Below, piece after piece: positions 39,939 to 47,840 of a stretch of 64,000 nt of DNA. Position numbers and translations under genes: made by a program. The first letter of the stretch is position 1, and every line of letters begins with the position of its first letter. Below the pieces are notes generated by a model. The model saw only the letters and a list, made by a program, of their open reading frames with translations. It was not told the DNA's origin and did not search any database. This stretch comes from Stenotrophomonas oahuensis (GTDB lineage Bacteria > Pseudomonadota > Gammaproteobacteria > Xanthomonadales > Xanthomonadaceae). Where the stretch lies: NCBI RefSeq assembly GCF_031834595.1, contig NZ_CP115541.1, forward strand, positions 1,364,001 through 1,428,000, read 5' to 3'.

Positions 39939-40405
39939 TCGTACCCCATTCCCAACTCCTGTGACTGTTGCGCGAGTTCAGCCATCGCCTGCTCGCTGGC
40001 TCGCTCGCGTGCTTCCTTGTATTGCATCAGGTCGGAAAACCTCACCCGACGGTGTTTGCCGGTCCGGTGAAATGCCAGCTCTCCCTCTTCAAGCAATTTG
40101 ACGAAGTGGGGGCGGGATACGTTGAGCAGATCGGCCGCCTCTTGGGTGGTCAGTTCCGCGTGCACAGGCACAACCTTCACCGCGTTGCCATCGGCCAGTT
40201 CAGCCAGGATATCCACCAGTAAACGCAGCGCCGAGGTGGGAAGTTCCACTTGGTGCGGCCGCTTCTGGTCGTCAAAGATCTGGATGTGCTGCGTTTCGAC
40301 CTGGGTGGCCAAGTAGGCTGCCAAGGCACGCCGACCCTGCACGGCCGCCCTCACCTCTCCCTCGGCGGGCAGGCTCAACAGCTTGGATTGGACGGTGGTG
40401 GTCAT
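39935..40405 (-). CDS. Excisionase-type HTH antitoxin of PIN toxin
   Basis: 156 residues. The DNA-binding domain LTTQEAADLLNVSRPHFVKLLEEGELAFHRTGKHRRVRFSDL is a MerR/excisionase-like winged helix used by some antitoxins. The N-terminal ~75 residues form a separate helical part, and the C-terminal helix EARERASEQAMAELAQQSQELG probably wraps the toxin. ATG 40405 gives MTTTVQSKLL. It is coupled to the PIN gene. Confidence 0.88.
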   Translation of the reverse strand: MTTTVQSKLLSLPAEGEVRAAVQGRRALAAYLATQVETQHIQIFDDQKRPHQVELPTSALRLLVDILAELADGNAVKVVPVHAELTTQEAADLLNVSRPHFVKLLEEGELAFHRTGKHRRVRFSDLMQYKEARERASEQAMAELAQQSQELGMGYE

Positions 40406-40440
40406 GGTGGCTCCGAGGGTTCGTACACGGCACTACTCTA

Positions 40441-40473
40441 TTCGAAATATTCGCAATTCGCAATAATCGAAAT
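40441..40473 (-). promoter_or_regulatory. AT-rich repeat region upstream of PIN/antitoxin operon
   Basis: TTCGAAAT (40441-40448) and ATCGAAAT (40466-40473) flank a near-palindrome TATTCGCAATTCGCAATA (40448-40465). It lies 36 bases upstream of the antitoxin ATG, where an autoregulatory operator is expected. Confidence 0.45.
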
Positions 40474-40581
40474 GAGATTGCAGGGGCCGAGGCCAGATAT
40501 CAGGGGAGCCGCCCGCCCCCGTCGGATTGGGAAAAAGTGTCGTGAGTGGCCTTCACCGCTGCGGCGCAAGACTTCCGAGTG

Positions 40582-40906
40582 TTACCGCTTGAGGCCCGGG
40601 AACGGATCGAATCCAGGAGTGTGGAGGCCGTCTGGAAAGGCCCTCAGGCAGTCCATGATTTCGTGGAAGCGGTCAGGGTTCAACACCACTACGTCGCCTT
40701 GCTTGAACCATTGCAGGACCTCGAAGGGCTTCGAGGTCTCCACCCGGCCACCCGCGTGCAGAAGACTGTTCCTCAATTCGCCGTATGTCGGTGAAGAGGC
40801 CACAGGTGGCCTCAACGTGGTCATGCAGGACGTCTATGGCCTGCTTCATCTGAGACACCTGCTCGCCGCATCGCTGCATCTGCTGCGGGGTAGGCCGTCC
40901 GTGCAT
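40582..40906 (-). pseudogene. Small gene split over two frames
   Basis: One frame (40906 to about 40780) reads MHGRPTPQQMQRCGEQVSQM, then KQAIDVLHDHVEATCGLFTDIR, a sensible amphipathic stretch. A second frame (40824-40582) gives ELRNSLLHAGGRVETSKPFE, then VLQWFKQGDVVVLNPDRFHEIMD. A single shift near 40780 joins them into about 105 residues. Two fully overlapping genes are the alternative. The function is unknown. Confidence 0.4.
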
Positions 40907-41055
40907 TGGGCTTATCCGTAAGGGGGCTCAGGCGAACCCTACCCCCACTGCGGCACGAACTCAACGGAACTCAGGTGTCCTCGGTATCTTTTTCGGCTCT
41001 GGTTGAAGAAGTGTTGAAATCGACGCGTGGACGGCGAACGGATGGCCGCCCCATC

Positions 41056-42275
41056 TCAGCCCGATGTGAGTCCGAGTTCTTTGATTTTGCCCCAAGGCAT
41101 GATCGTGACGCCGTCGCATTCGCCCGGGAGTACGCCGCTGTAGTCGGCCTTGGCGACAATGCCATGGCCGTTGCTCCCGCGAATTACAGCAGCTCCGCTG
41201 TCTCCCGGAGAGCACGCCAGTGATGGACCTTCAACACGTATCCAGGTGCTCGCACAGGGAAGGACTTGGCCGGGTCCGCATGAAACCCCCGGATTCCACT
41301 TGAGATCAACCACCTTGCCGCAGCTCCACCCGGATCGAACTCCTCGAAAGCAGAGTTCTTGCCCCTCTTCCGCACTATCCCACATGAGCATAATGCTCCG
41401 AGTGTTGTAGTCCGACTGAGAGGTCGCATATACATCTCTGAGTGGCGTATGGGTGCCGGCCGTATGCCATTGCACGTCATGACTTGCATCATCAATGCCG
41501 TCAACGTACGTCAACGGCGTGGAGAACTTGCTCGGCTGACCGTAGTTCCCGTAGATCAATGCGTCGGGGCAGTGAGCGGCCGTGGTTATGCCCTTGCGGC
41601 CGGTCGCGGTATGCTTCACCGGGAACCCCGTAGTGCAGTAAGAGTTGTTGTTCTGAAGAACGGCACCGCCCATGATGTAGGCTAGGTTCTTCGACTTTGA
41701 CATGTTCGGCCTGAGAGTGACTGACATGCCCAACACCCGTTCAAGCTTCCTGACAGTCGGTCCCAGCGCCTCAACTTGCTCTTCGTTGCCCTCAATGTGG
41801 ACGATAAGCAGGTCTTCACCAGGGCGGCCCATGTAGCCCGTGACACCGGGTATCGCGCTGAAGATTAGATCCCTGTGCTTATCGACGATCTCATAGAACT
41901 CTTCCTGGGTGCGCCTGTGCCCTGTCTCAATCACGACGCGAGTTGTTCCGCTTTGCGTTCTCAGCGTCCTTCCTTGAACGGGCTCTGAGCCCTTCAGCTG
42001 GACCAGGATGTGCTGATCCGGCGATTCTTGAATGGATATGGCGGTCAGTCGCCCTTCGAACTCTCGCCTGAGGTCGGCCATCGGCTGAAGTTTTCTGTCT
42101 GAACCGCCAGCCGGTTGATCGCGTCGTCAATGGAGACGTCCGGGTGCTCGGTGACGTAGCTCTTCACGAGCACCTGCATCTCCTCGCCCAGCTCGGAGTA
42201 GGCATCAGGCACCTGTGCCCATGCGTTTGTCGAAAAGAGAATGAAGAGTGAACTGCCGAGAAGCTTCCGTTTCAT
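41056..42275 (-). pseudogene. Secreted trypsin-like (S1) serine protease, frameshifted
   Basis: The first frame (42275-) starts with a signal peptide (LLGSSLFILFSTNAWA) and continues to NRLAVQTENF. The second frame (from 42081) continues ADLRREFEGRLTAISIQ and contains the full protease with TAAHC (His), DDASHDVQW (Asp) and SPGDSGAAVI (Ser), plus an N-terminal pro-region. Adding one A to the A run at 42091-42094 (T run on the plus strand) restores a single frame of about 406 residues. As read, the export signal and the protease are separated, so the gene is inactive unless the base is a sequencing error or slippage site. Confidence 0.8.
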
Positions 42276-42435
42276 GAATGTATCCGCGTCCTTGTAGGTG
42301 GATTCCAGCGCGATTCAATGTCGCTGGAGGGACACGCTAGCAGCCATAGGCGGCCTATGCCGTGACCGCGCGCACAAACGAGGGGTTTTGGTTTTTGATC
42401 TTCGGATCCAGGCGCGGCAGCCCGAACCAAAGCAA

Positions 42436-42897
42436 TCAGCTGTGGAAGCTCTTCGCTGGAGGACGACCGTGCTTGCGCTCCACAATGGAGCAATAGCCGC
42501 CGCAGAGTGCTCCTGCCAGTACGCCGGCCCCGGGGATGATCCAGTTCCACTTGGGTGCACCGGGGTTGATCAATGCGATCACCACCACGGCCATCGCGCT
42601 GGTGAGGAAGCTCGCGCCGGCACCTATAAGAACGCTCTGCAGGAGGTTCAACGTACGTCGAGAAGCCACGAAGGCGAAGAGCAGTCCGGAAGCGACCGCT
42701 GGTAGTGCCCCCACAACGTAGCCGCCGATGATGAAGAGAAGGACCATCAGGATCATGCCGGAGCTGAAGATCTCGGACAGCGCTTGTGGATAGTCCAATT
42801 CCGCCAAGAGCAGAATGAACATGCAAAGGCCGCCGTTCACCGGACCCAATGCGAAGAAGATGAGTGTGTTGCGCCTCATGGCGTTGGTTTGTCTCAT
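42436..42897 (-). CDS. Small membrane protein
   Basis: 153 residues with four hydrophobic segments (LIFFALGPVNGGLCMFILLLAEL, SGMILMVLLFIIGGYVVGALPAVASGLLFAFV, LIGAGASFLTSAMAVVVIALI, WIIPGAGVLAGALCGGYCSIVE). No family is recognised. ATG 42897 overlaps the stop of the preceding gene (ATGA, 42894-42897), making it the third gene of a DUF4279-led operon. It may be the membrane-located member of an immunity set. Confidence 0.7.
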   Translation of the reverse strand: MRQTNAMRRNTLIFFALGPVNGGLCMFILLLAELDYPQALSEIFSSGMILMVLLFIIGGYVVGALPAVASGLLFAFVASRRTLNLLQSVLIGAGASFLTSAMAVVVIALINPGAPKWNWIIPGAGVLAGALCGGYCSIVERKHGRPPAKSFHS

Positions 42898-43172
42898 GAC
42901 CGCGGCTCGGGCTTCAGTTGTGCCGTAAGCCAAGCCCGGAACTCCTGCTCATTGACTGGATTGGAGTGATGCCCCCACTCGTTCCAGAATCGGTCAATCA
43001 TTGTGGTCCAATCTCGAGCGATCTGGGCGATCGCCGAGTGGCCGCCTACGAACTTGGCGGCTGTGGCGAGTTCAGCGGCACTTCCATATAGCTCCTGGAT
43101 GGAGCATGCACCATGAAGGTAGCGTTGCCCGCTTTCTAGCATTTCGCGGAACTCTCTGATTTCAGTGACCAA
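42894..43172 (-). CDS. Hypothetical protein, immunity-like
   Basis: 92 residues, helical, starting at TTG 43172 with GGAG six bases upstream. IREFREMLESGQRYLHGACS and FWNEWGHHSNPVNEQEFRAWL are its recognisable blocks. It is coupled to a downstream membrane protein and starts 12 bases after the DUF4279 stop. Immunity protein is a guess from context. Confidence 0.6.
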   Translation of the reverse strand: MVTEIREFREMLESGQRYLHGACSIQELYGSAAELATAAKFVGGHSAIAQIARDWTTMIDRFWNEWGHHSNPVNEQEFRAWLTAQLKPEPRS

Positions 43173-43184
43173 GCATGTCTCCTG

Positions 43185-43616
43185 CTATGGCTCAGCGCCG
43201 TGCTGATCATCATCGGCATCATAGGTGTCCAAGCCAAGGGTAATGCCGCGCTCACCAAGGGCAAGCAAAGCCTTCGCCGAAAGGTACATTCCGTCGTTGC
43301 TACTGCCCATGAAAAGGCCACAGAACAGATCAGGCTCGAAGCGTGACAACGAGGCCCATATGGAGAGATCCTGAGTGAGCTGCTCCAGAATTTCGAATAT
43401 CTGACCTTCCAGGTCCTCGGGCTTTCGTTCGGCCGCCCTGAGCCGCCAGCTTCCGGTCTTGGCAATGCGCTTGATTCCGGAATGCCTCCCTACAAGCTCT
43501 TGCCCCCTGTAGTGCGATTCCGTTGGCTTGGCTCCGAGCAAGGCGCTGATTTCATCGGGCACAAGCTCATCGCCGAAGAACCGCAGTGCTGCCATGGAAT
43601 GATCGAATGCTCCCAT
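43185..43616 (-). CDS. DUF4279 domain protein, probable immunity protein
   Basis: 143 residues. DUF4279 features are present: ALRFFGDELVPDEISALLGAKPTESHYRGQEL, then GSWRLRAAE and ILEQLTQDLSIWASLSRF. DUF4279 proteins commonly sit in immunity arrays of polymorphic toxin systems. It is the first gene of a three-gene operon, preceded by copy 1 of the ~103-bp repeat with a terminator. No cognate toxin is in the window. Confidence 0.82.
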   Translation of the reverse strand: MGAFDHSMAALRFFGDELVPDEISALLGAKPTESHYRGQELVGRHSGIKRIAKTGSWRLRAAERKPEDLEGQIFEILEQLTQDLSIWASLSRFEPDLFCGLFMGSSNDGMYLSAKALLALGERGITLGLDTYDADDDQHGAEP

Positions 43617-43668
43617 TGGACCCCTACCGCCTGTTTAAGGGGCTCCAAGCCCCCCTCCAGGCTAGGAC

Positions 43669-43771
43669 GGTAGCAGAAACAACAAACCCCCTTGCGGGGG
43701 GGCGCGGATGCCCTTAGGGATTGCTCCCGTCAAACGACAAAGGCCAGTAACCAATGGTGGCATCTGAACAC
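43669..43771. repeat. 103-bp intergenic repeat, copy 1
   Basis: Runs from GGTAGCAG to CATCTGAACAC and includes a hairpin CCCCC-TTGC-GGGGG (43687-43700) and the block GGATGCCCTTAGGGATTGCT. The same sequence recurs at 45221-45324 with about 85-90% identity by eye. On the minus strand the hairpin is followed by TTTGTTGTTT, a terminator for the upstream gene. Confidence 0.85.
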
Positions 43772-44016
43772 TTATCGCGCGGTGTCGGAAGCCGGGCAAG
43801 CCCGGCTCTACGAGCCATCGCACGGTCTTGGGAGGGTTCTGGGCCAGTTTTGCGGGCCGCTGCCACGTGCCGATTGGGTGCCGGCTCCCCTTACGCCATG
43901 ATCTTGGGTCACCTAGTCGGACAATGTCCGCCCGGGCGAGGTCAGCTCAAGCAGAGGGCCGCACAGCCGCGGCCCTCTGCTTCATAGCCTGAATGACGCG
44001 TGGTGCGTGCCCGCAG
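43772..44016. other. Intergenic region with SMAG element and strong hairpin
   Basis: Holds a SMAG-type palindrome GAAGCCGGGCAAGCCCGGCTC (43788-43813) and a 13-bp perfect stem AGCAGAGGGCCGC / GCGGCCCTCTGCT (43950-43981), which is probably the 3' end of the minus-strand lipoprotein transcript. No gene. Confidence 0.65.
43950..43981 (-). terminator. Terminator-like stem-loop
   Basis: 13-bp perfect stem with a 6-base loop, 36 bases beyond the stop of the broken lipoprotein gene. The T tract is short, so this may be a 3' stabiliser rather than an efficient intrinsic terminator. Confidence 0.6.
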
Positions 44017-44730
44017 TCATTCCAAGGGACGGCGCGACGTTTGCAGTCCGCCGGCGAAGGTGTTCAGCAGGCTGGCGGCGCGCTGGTCTGCAACCGCAAG
44101 CTCCGCTTGTGAGAGTTTCAGCGTGCCGATTTGGTCGCCCGCGCGCGAGTCTCCTAACAGGTAGGCCACGCGCAGGTAGGCCGCGCTGTCGACGAGATTG
44201 CGGTTGTCGTTGCTGTTCCAGTACGCCTCTGACAGGCCGTAGTAGGCATAGAGGTTGCCCGCAACGGCCTGGTCGTGCAGAAGTAGCGCGCCTGAATGGA
44301 ACTTACCCGGCTCGAGAGACAGCTTGCTGGCGTAGACCACCTTGGCGCTTGGACTGCCGGCATCAGCCTCAGCCTTGACCTGGCTAAGGGTCAATGCCTT
44401 CAGTCGCTGTTGCTCATCTTTGGTGGGGTAGCCGTGCTCAACCAGCCAACGCGCTTCCTCCACAGATCTGGCGCGCAGTGGGTCGGCTCAAGCGCGGCAG
44501 CTTGGGTCCGCCGCATTGCATACATAGGCGCGCAGCTTGGCGTCTGAAACATTGGCGGCGTTGGAAACCGAAGTAGTTGCATCTTTAGCCACTACTGGCG
44601 CAGTGGGCTCGGAGTTCGATGCCGTCGAGGCTTCACCGGCAGCGACCGCTGGCTTTTCCTCGGATTTTTCGCCGCATGCAGAAAGCAGAAGAACGGAAGC
44701 GAGTAACGAGGAAGGCAGGTGGAGCTTCAT
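44017..44730 (-). pseudogene. Lipoprotein gene with in-frame TGA stop
   Basis: The first part (44730-44488) has a lipobox (LLLSACG), an Ala/Thr/Glu-rich linker and AKLRAYVCNAADPSCRA, then a TGA stop at 44488-44490. The same frame continues without a gap as ADPLRARSVEEARWLVEHGYPTK, then SlR-repeat-like helices (AGSPSAKVVYASKLSLEPGKF, AVAGNLYAYYGLSEAYWNS). A single nonsense change has split a protein of about 237 residues. A downstream restart at GTG 44463 would give an unlipidated fragment. Confidence 0.75.
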
Positions 44731-44891
44731 AGGTCTGGATCCAAATTCTAGTGGGCGTCACACTGGTTCACTTCGTAAGCCTGCCACCAACGGGAGCACT
44801 TCGCATCCTCAGTGACGATCCGGATCTTGTTAGCTACTTTGATCCGGCGGGTCAGTCGGAGGTGCACAGCGTGCTCAGCTGGAGTTGCCTG

Positions 44892-45203
44892 TTAGGCTTT
44901 TACCATGTGCCAAAGTGCATGACACAGCTCCCATTGCTCACAAGCCGGATTGAGAATAGATCCGTCAGGCTGCAGTTCTGAGATATTGAATCCCTCTTCA
45001 ACGTCCTCGTAGTACAGGGCGATGTTGCCTGTTCTGGCCACCACGAAGACGGTCTCGACGGTGCCCAAGCGCTCAATCTTGGCGAGGTAGGGTACGACCT
45101 TGCACTGCTCAAAGAATCGTTGCTGCTCGGTTGAGCATTCAGAGAGCTGGCTGACTACGAGTGCTTCCAGTTCTTCTGCTGAAATGGGTTGCCAAGTGTC
45201 CAT
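44892..45203 (-). CDS. Hypothetical protein, immunity-like
   Basis: 103 residues, acidic and soluble: ISAEELEALVVSQLSECSTEQQRFFEQCKVVPYLAKIER, then VETVFVVARTGNIALYYEDVEEGFNIS. The C-terminus ends QWELCHALWHMVKA. It is preceded by copy 2 of the ~103-bp repeat, the same position DUF4279 holds relative to copy 1. Immunity function is inferred from that context only. Confidence 0.65.
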   Translation of the reverse strand: MDTWQPISAEELEALVVSQLSECSTEQQRFFEQCKVVPYLAKIERLGTVETVFVVARTGNIALYYEDVEEGFNISELQPDGSILNPACEQWELCHALWHMVKA

Positions 45204-45220
45204 ATGGTCCAGTCGACGAA

Positions 45221-45324
45221 GGTAGCAGAGAAAACAAACCCCCTTGCGGGGGTTTCGCGGATGCCCTTAGGGATTGCTCCCATCAACTGACTAAGGCCTA
45301 GAACCAGTGGCGGCATCTGAACAC
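45221..45324. repeat. 103-bp intergenic repeat, copy 2
   Basis: Includes AAACCCCC-TTGC-GGGGGTTT (45236-45255), followed on the minus strand by TGTTTTCT, a complete intrinsic terminator. Same block order as copy 1 at 43669-43771, about 1.45 kb away in direct orientation. Confidence 0.85.
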
Positions 45325-45600
45325 CTGAGGTTGGGCCTCAAGCTCCGTATACATCCAGACGGGTTGATGGTACTTCATTGGCGTTCGCGTGATGGTGGTT
45401 GATCCGATTTGGGGTGGAGCGGGCTTGGTGATGCTCGCCCTACCCCGGTGGTTTCAGGGCCGTCGCGCGGGGTGGGAAGCCGGGCAAGCCCGGCTCTACG
45501 ACGCACCGCGCGGTGTTGGAATACGCATCGCGCGGCGTTGGAAGACGCTTCGTGCGGTGTTGGGGCCGGGCTAGCCCGGCCTTACGAAAGACTGGTTTGC
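45325..45600. other. Intergenic region with two SMAG elements
   Basis: SMAG-type palindromes at 45476-45501 (GAAGCCGGGCAAGCCCGGCTC) and 45564-45587 (GGCCGGGCTAGCCCGGCC). No gene seen. Confidence 0.6.
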
Positions 45601-45768
45601 TCAATGTCGCGTTCGACGGGCCTCCGCTGCTTCAGCGATCTCAATGAAGTGCTCCATGAACTCGATGATGATTTCGTCGGGATGCACGTTCCACCTTCTC
45701 GCAAGCCGGCGCAGTGCGAACAGCTGCTCTTCTTCGATCAGGAAGTCCATATCCACCAGTTCGCTCAC
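45601..45768 (-). CDS. Small protein coupled to SymE-like gene
   Basis: 55 residues starting at GTG 45768, overlapping the stop of the SymE-like gene (GTGA). It is helical and acidic at the start (MDFLIEEEQLFALRRLARRW, then NVHPDEIIIEFMEHFIEIAEAAEARR). It could be a partner or antitoxin; nothing similar is recalled. Confidence 0.55.
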   Translation of the reverse strand: MSELVDMDFLIEEEQLFALRRLARRWNVHPDEIIIEFMEHFIEIAEAAEARRTRH

Positions 45769-46136
45769 GCGTCGGCCCTCCGCTGTCGCTTGGCCTTGGA
45801 TGGCAGCGTGTACGAGCCCACCTGGATGTACGGCACGCCGTCCTTGCTCATGCCGTCGGCATCGAGCTCGGGCACTTCGGATGCCTTCACTGGTACCAGC
45901 AGGAAGCTCTTCTCGCCCAGGTCCACACGCAGCCATGTGCCCGCGCCCATGCCGGCATCGGCAAGCCATTGGCCTTCCAGATGCATGCAGGGTTCGTCGT
46001 AACCCGGTGTGCCGGGGATGTCGGACACCCGCCCCATGGTGACGATGTAGCTGATCTCTCCGGTATCGGCATCGATCTTGATTTCCTGGCCGCCGCGGAT
46101 GCCGTGGTTGGGGGTGTCGTCCCAGTTGATTGTCAT
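45765..46136 (-). CDS. SymE-like toxin (AbrB/SpoVT-type fold)
   Basis: 123 residues. EPCMHLEGQWLADAGMGAGTWLRVDLGEKSFLLVPV fits the SymE toxin core, P-x-L-x-L-x-G-x-W-L-x-x-A-G-F-x-x-G. SymE proteins are type I toxins related to AbrB antitoxins; relatives are controlled by the antisense RNA SymR. ATG 46136 has GGGAG upstream. A 55-residue gene is coupled downstream. The call is by motif only, and other AbrB-fold roles are possible. Confidence 0.55.
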   Translation of the reverse strand: MTINWDDTPNHGIRGGQEIKIDADTGEISYIVTMGRVSDIPGTPGYDEPCMHLEGQWLADAGMGAGTWLRVDLGEKSFLLVPVKASEVPELDADGMSKDGVPYIQVGSYTLPSKAKRQRRADA

Positions 46137-46625
46137 GGTGATTCTCCCGTTGGATGTGTCTTCGCCCGGATGGCGAAGCGAGTGGGAGCGTTGGAGTTTT
46201 TGATACGAAGTTCCGACGCTCCGCCGGAACACCCTGCATCAATGCGACGACGTTGGGAATGCGATTTTTTTGCAGTGTGTGTACGGTGTTTCGGTACACC
46301 GAATGCGGGTTTGACGTTGTTGGCGCGTTATTTGTTGTATAGCGTGATGTGGGGCACGTTCTGGCGTGTCGTTGGCGTCAAAGTGGTGTCGTTTGCGACG
46401 GTTTTTTAATTTTGATGTTTGTTCGCGAATGGGCGAAATATTTTTTGTGCGGCCGGGATGAGTGGCCTATTGCGACAAAGGCTTTGGTGTTGAGCTGTGG
46501 TTGGCGGTTCGCCTGCTGGATTCCGAATCTGGGTTCATGAGGTTGCCGGGCATGGCCCGGCACTACAGGTCAGAGCTCGCGGGTGCGATACGTGCACGGC
46601 CGCGAGGGTCAGGCATGTCACCGCT
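46137..46625. other. AT-rich intergenic region upstream of SymE-like gene
   Basis: About 490 bases, clearly AT-richer between 46250 and 46500. A hairpin CGGTGT-TTCGGT-ACACCG lies near 46292. A SMAG palindrome is at 46541-46566. A SymR-type antisense RNA would overlap the 5' end here on the plus strand; I cannot confirm one. Confidence 0.4.
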
Positions 46626-46832
46626 TTAGCGGGTCAGCCATTTGCGCAGGCGTCCTCGCGCTTGGTCGGTGGTGTAGTGGCGGCCGGATTCGATGTCTGC
46701 GCGGCCGCGCTGGATCTTGGTCAGGACGTGGGCGCGGTAGGTGGCTTCGTTGGTTATCGCCACGCCGGCGTGTTGGTTGGGTGCTGCGGGTGCCGGCCAG
46801 CGGCCGGCACTACCGGGGTTGCTGTCGTTCAT
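46626..46832 (-). CDS. Small protein, antitoxin-like C-terminus
   Basis: 68 residues from ATG 46832. The C-terminal part (ITNEATYRAHVLTKIQRGRADIESGRHYTTDQARGRLRKWL) has the look of a short antitoxin tail that ends in a helix for toxin binding. Residues about 6-16 (PGSAGRWPAPAAP) are encoded by a SMAG palindrome (46789-46814), so the repeat has been inserted into, or taken over, the 5' end. A later GTG near 46765 could be the original start. No toxin gene is adjacent. Confidence 0.5.
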   Translation of the reverse strand: MNDSNPGSAGRWPAPAAPNQHAGVAITNEATYRAHVLTKIQRGRADIESGRHYTTDQARGRLRKWLTR

Positions 46833-46947
46833 TTGGGTCCACGGGCGATGTTGGGGTTCATGGGGACCAGGCGAAGCCCGGTGCCAATATCCATGTTGTT
46901 CGCCGTTGTGGCCCCCCGGGCGGGGATCGCGAGCGGATTGGGTCCGC

Positions 46948-46974
46948 GAAGCCACGCAGGGCGTGGCTCTACGG
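46948..46974. repeat. SMAG palindrome
   Basis: GAAGCCACGCAGGGCGTGGC next to the fpr stop; same subfamily as 6622-6648 and 25556-25582. Confidence 0.8.
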
Positions 46975-46986
46975 GGTCCCCCGGGG

Positions 46987-47736
46987 TCACTTGCTGCTGA
47001 CGTATTTCTCGCGGCGGACCTGGGGGTTGGGCAGGCCGGCTTCTTTCAGGGCCTCGAAGGTGGCGTCCACCATGTCGGGGTTGCCGCACAGGTACGCGAT
47101 GTCGGTGGCCGGGTTCGGGGCGAATTCGGCCAAGTGCTGCTGGACGTAGCCGTGGCGGACGTCGGGGTGCGAGTTTTCCGGCAGTTCGCGGGATAAGCAC
47201 GGCACATAGCGGAAATTGGCGTGCTGTTCGGCGAAATTATAGAAATCCTCGCTGTACAGCAGCTCACCGGGGGTGCGGGCGCCCTGCAGCAGCACCACTT
47301 CCACCCCGCGCTCGGCCATGGCTTTGGCCAGCAGCGGCAACATGGAGCGGTACGGGGTGACGCCGGTGCCGGTGGCAATCAGCAGGTAGCGGGCGTTGTG
47401 GTCGCCGGGCATGAGGCAGAACCGGCCGTACGGGCCGCTGGCCTGCACGTGGCCGCCGATGTCCAGGCCCTCGAACAGGGCCGTGGCGGCCCCGCCGGGT
47501 ACGAAGCTCACCGCGATATCCACTGCCTCCCCGGCCCCGATGGCGTGGTCGTGGATGGTGGCCAGCGAGTAGCTGCGCTTGGTTTCGGTGCCGTCAGCGT
47601 AGTGAAAATGGACCTGGATGAACTGGCCGGGCTGGAAATCCAGCGGCTGGCCGTCATCACGCAGGAACTGGTAGTGGCCGACGGTCGGGGCCAGCATGTG
47701 GCGGCCGACCAGCTTGAGGGGGAATTGAACAGGCAC
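46987..47736 (-). CDS. fpr: Ferredoxin--NADP+ reductase
   Basis: 249 residues starting at GTG 47736. FAD binding: RSYSLATIH. NADP binding: LIATGTGVTPYRSMLPLL and LCGNPDMVDATFEAL. C-terminus REKYVSSK is typical of bacterial Fpr. It transfers electrons between NADPH and ferredoxin or flavodoxin in the cytoplasm. Divergent from yadG. Confidence 0.93.
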   Translation of the reverse strand: MPVQFPLKLVGRHMLAPTVGHYQFLRDDGQPLDFQPGQFIQVHFHYADGTETKRSYSLATIHDHAIGAGEAVDIAVSFVPGGAATALFEGLDIGGHVQASGPYGRFCLMPGDHNARYLLIATGTGVTPYRSMLPLLAKAMAERGVEVVLLQGARTPGELLYSEDFYNFAEQHANFRYVPCLSRELPENSHPDVRHGYVQQHLAEFAPNPATDIAYLCGNPDMVDATFEALKEAGLPNPQVRREKYVSSK

Positions 47737-47782
47737 GAATTTGGGAAACAGTGTGTAGCCGGGGCAAGCCCTCGGGGGCTTC

Positions 47783-47788
47783 TATAAT
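47783..47788 (+). promoter_or_regulatory. -10 box candidate upstream of yadG
   Basis: TATAAT hexamer 53 bases upstream of the yadG start. No good -35 box is seen at 17 bases, so the promoter is incomplete or relies on other contacts. Confidence 0.4.
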
Positions 47789-47840
47789 AGCGGCTCACCC
47801 GCCCCACTCCAGCGCCGCCCTTGGGCGCGAAGGCAAGAGC

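Noticed and set aside
42045-42275. Separate small secreted protein
   Set aside because: It is the signal peptide and pro-region of the frameshifted S1 protease.
44461-44490. Selenocysteine at the in-frame TGA of the lipoprotein gene
   Set aside because: No hairpin resembling a SECIS follows the TGA and the site is not in a redox motif. A nonsense mutation is simpler.
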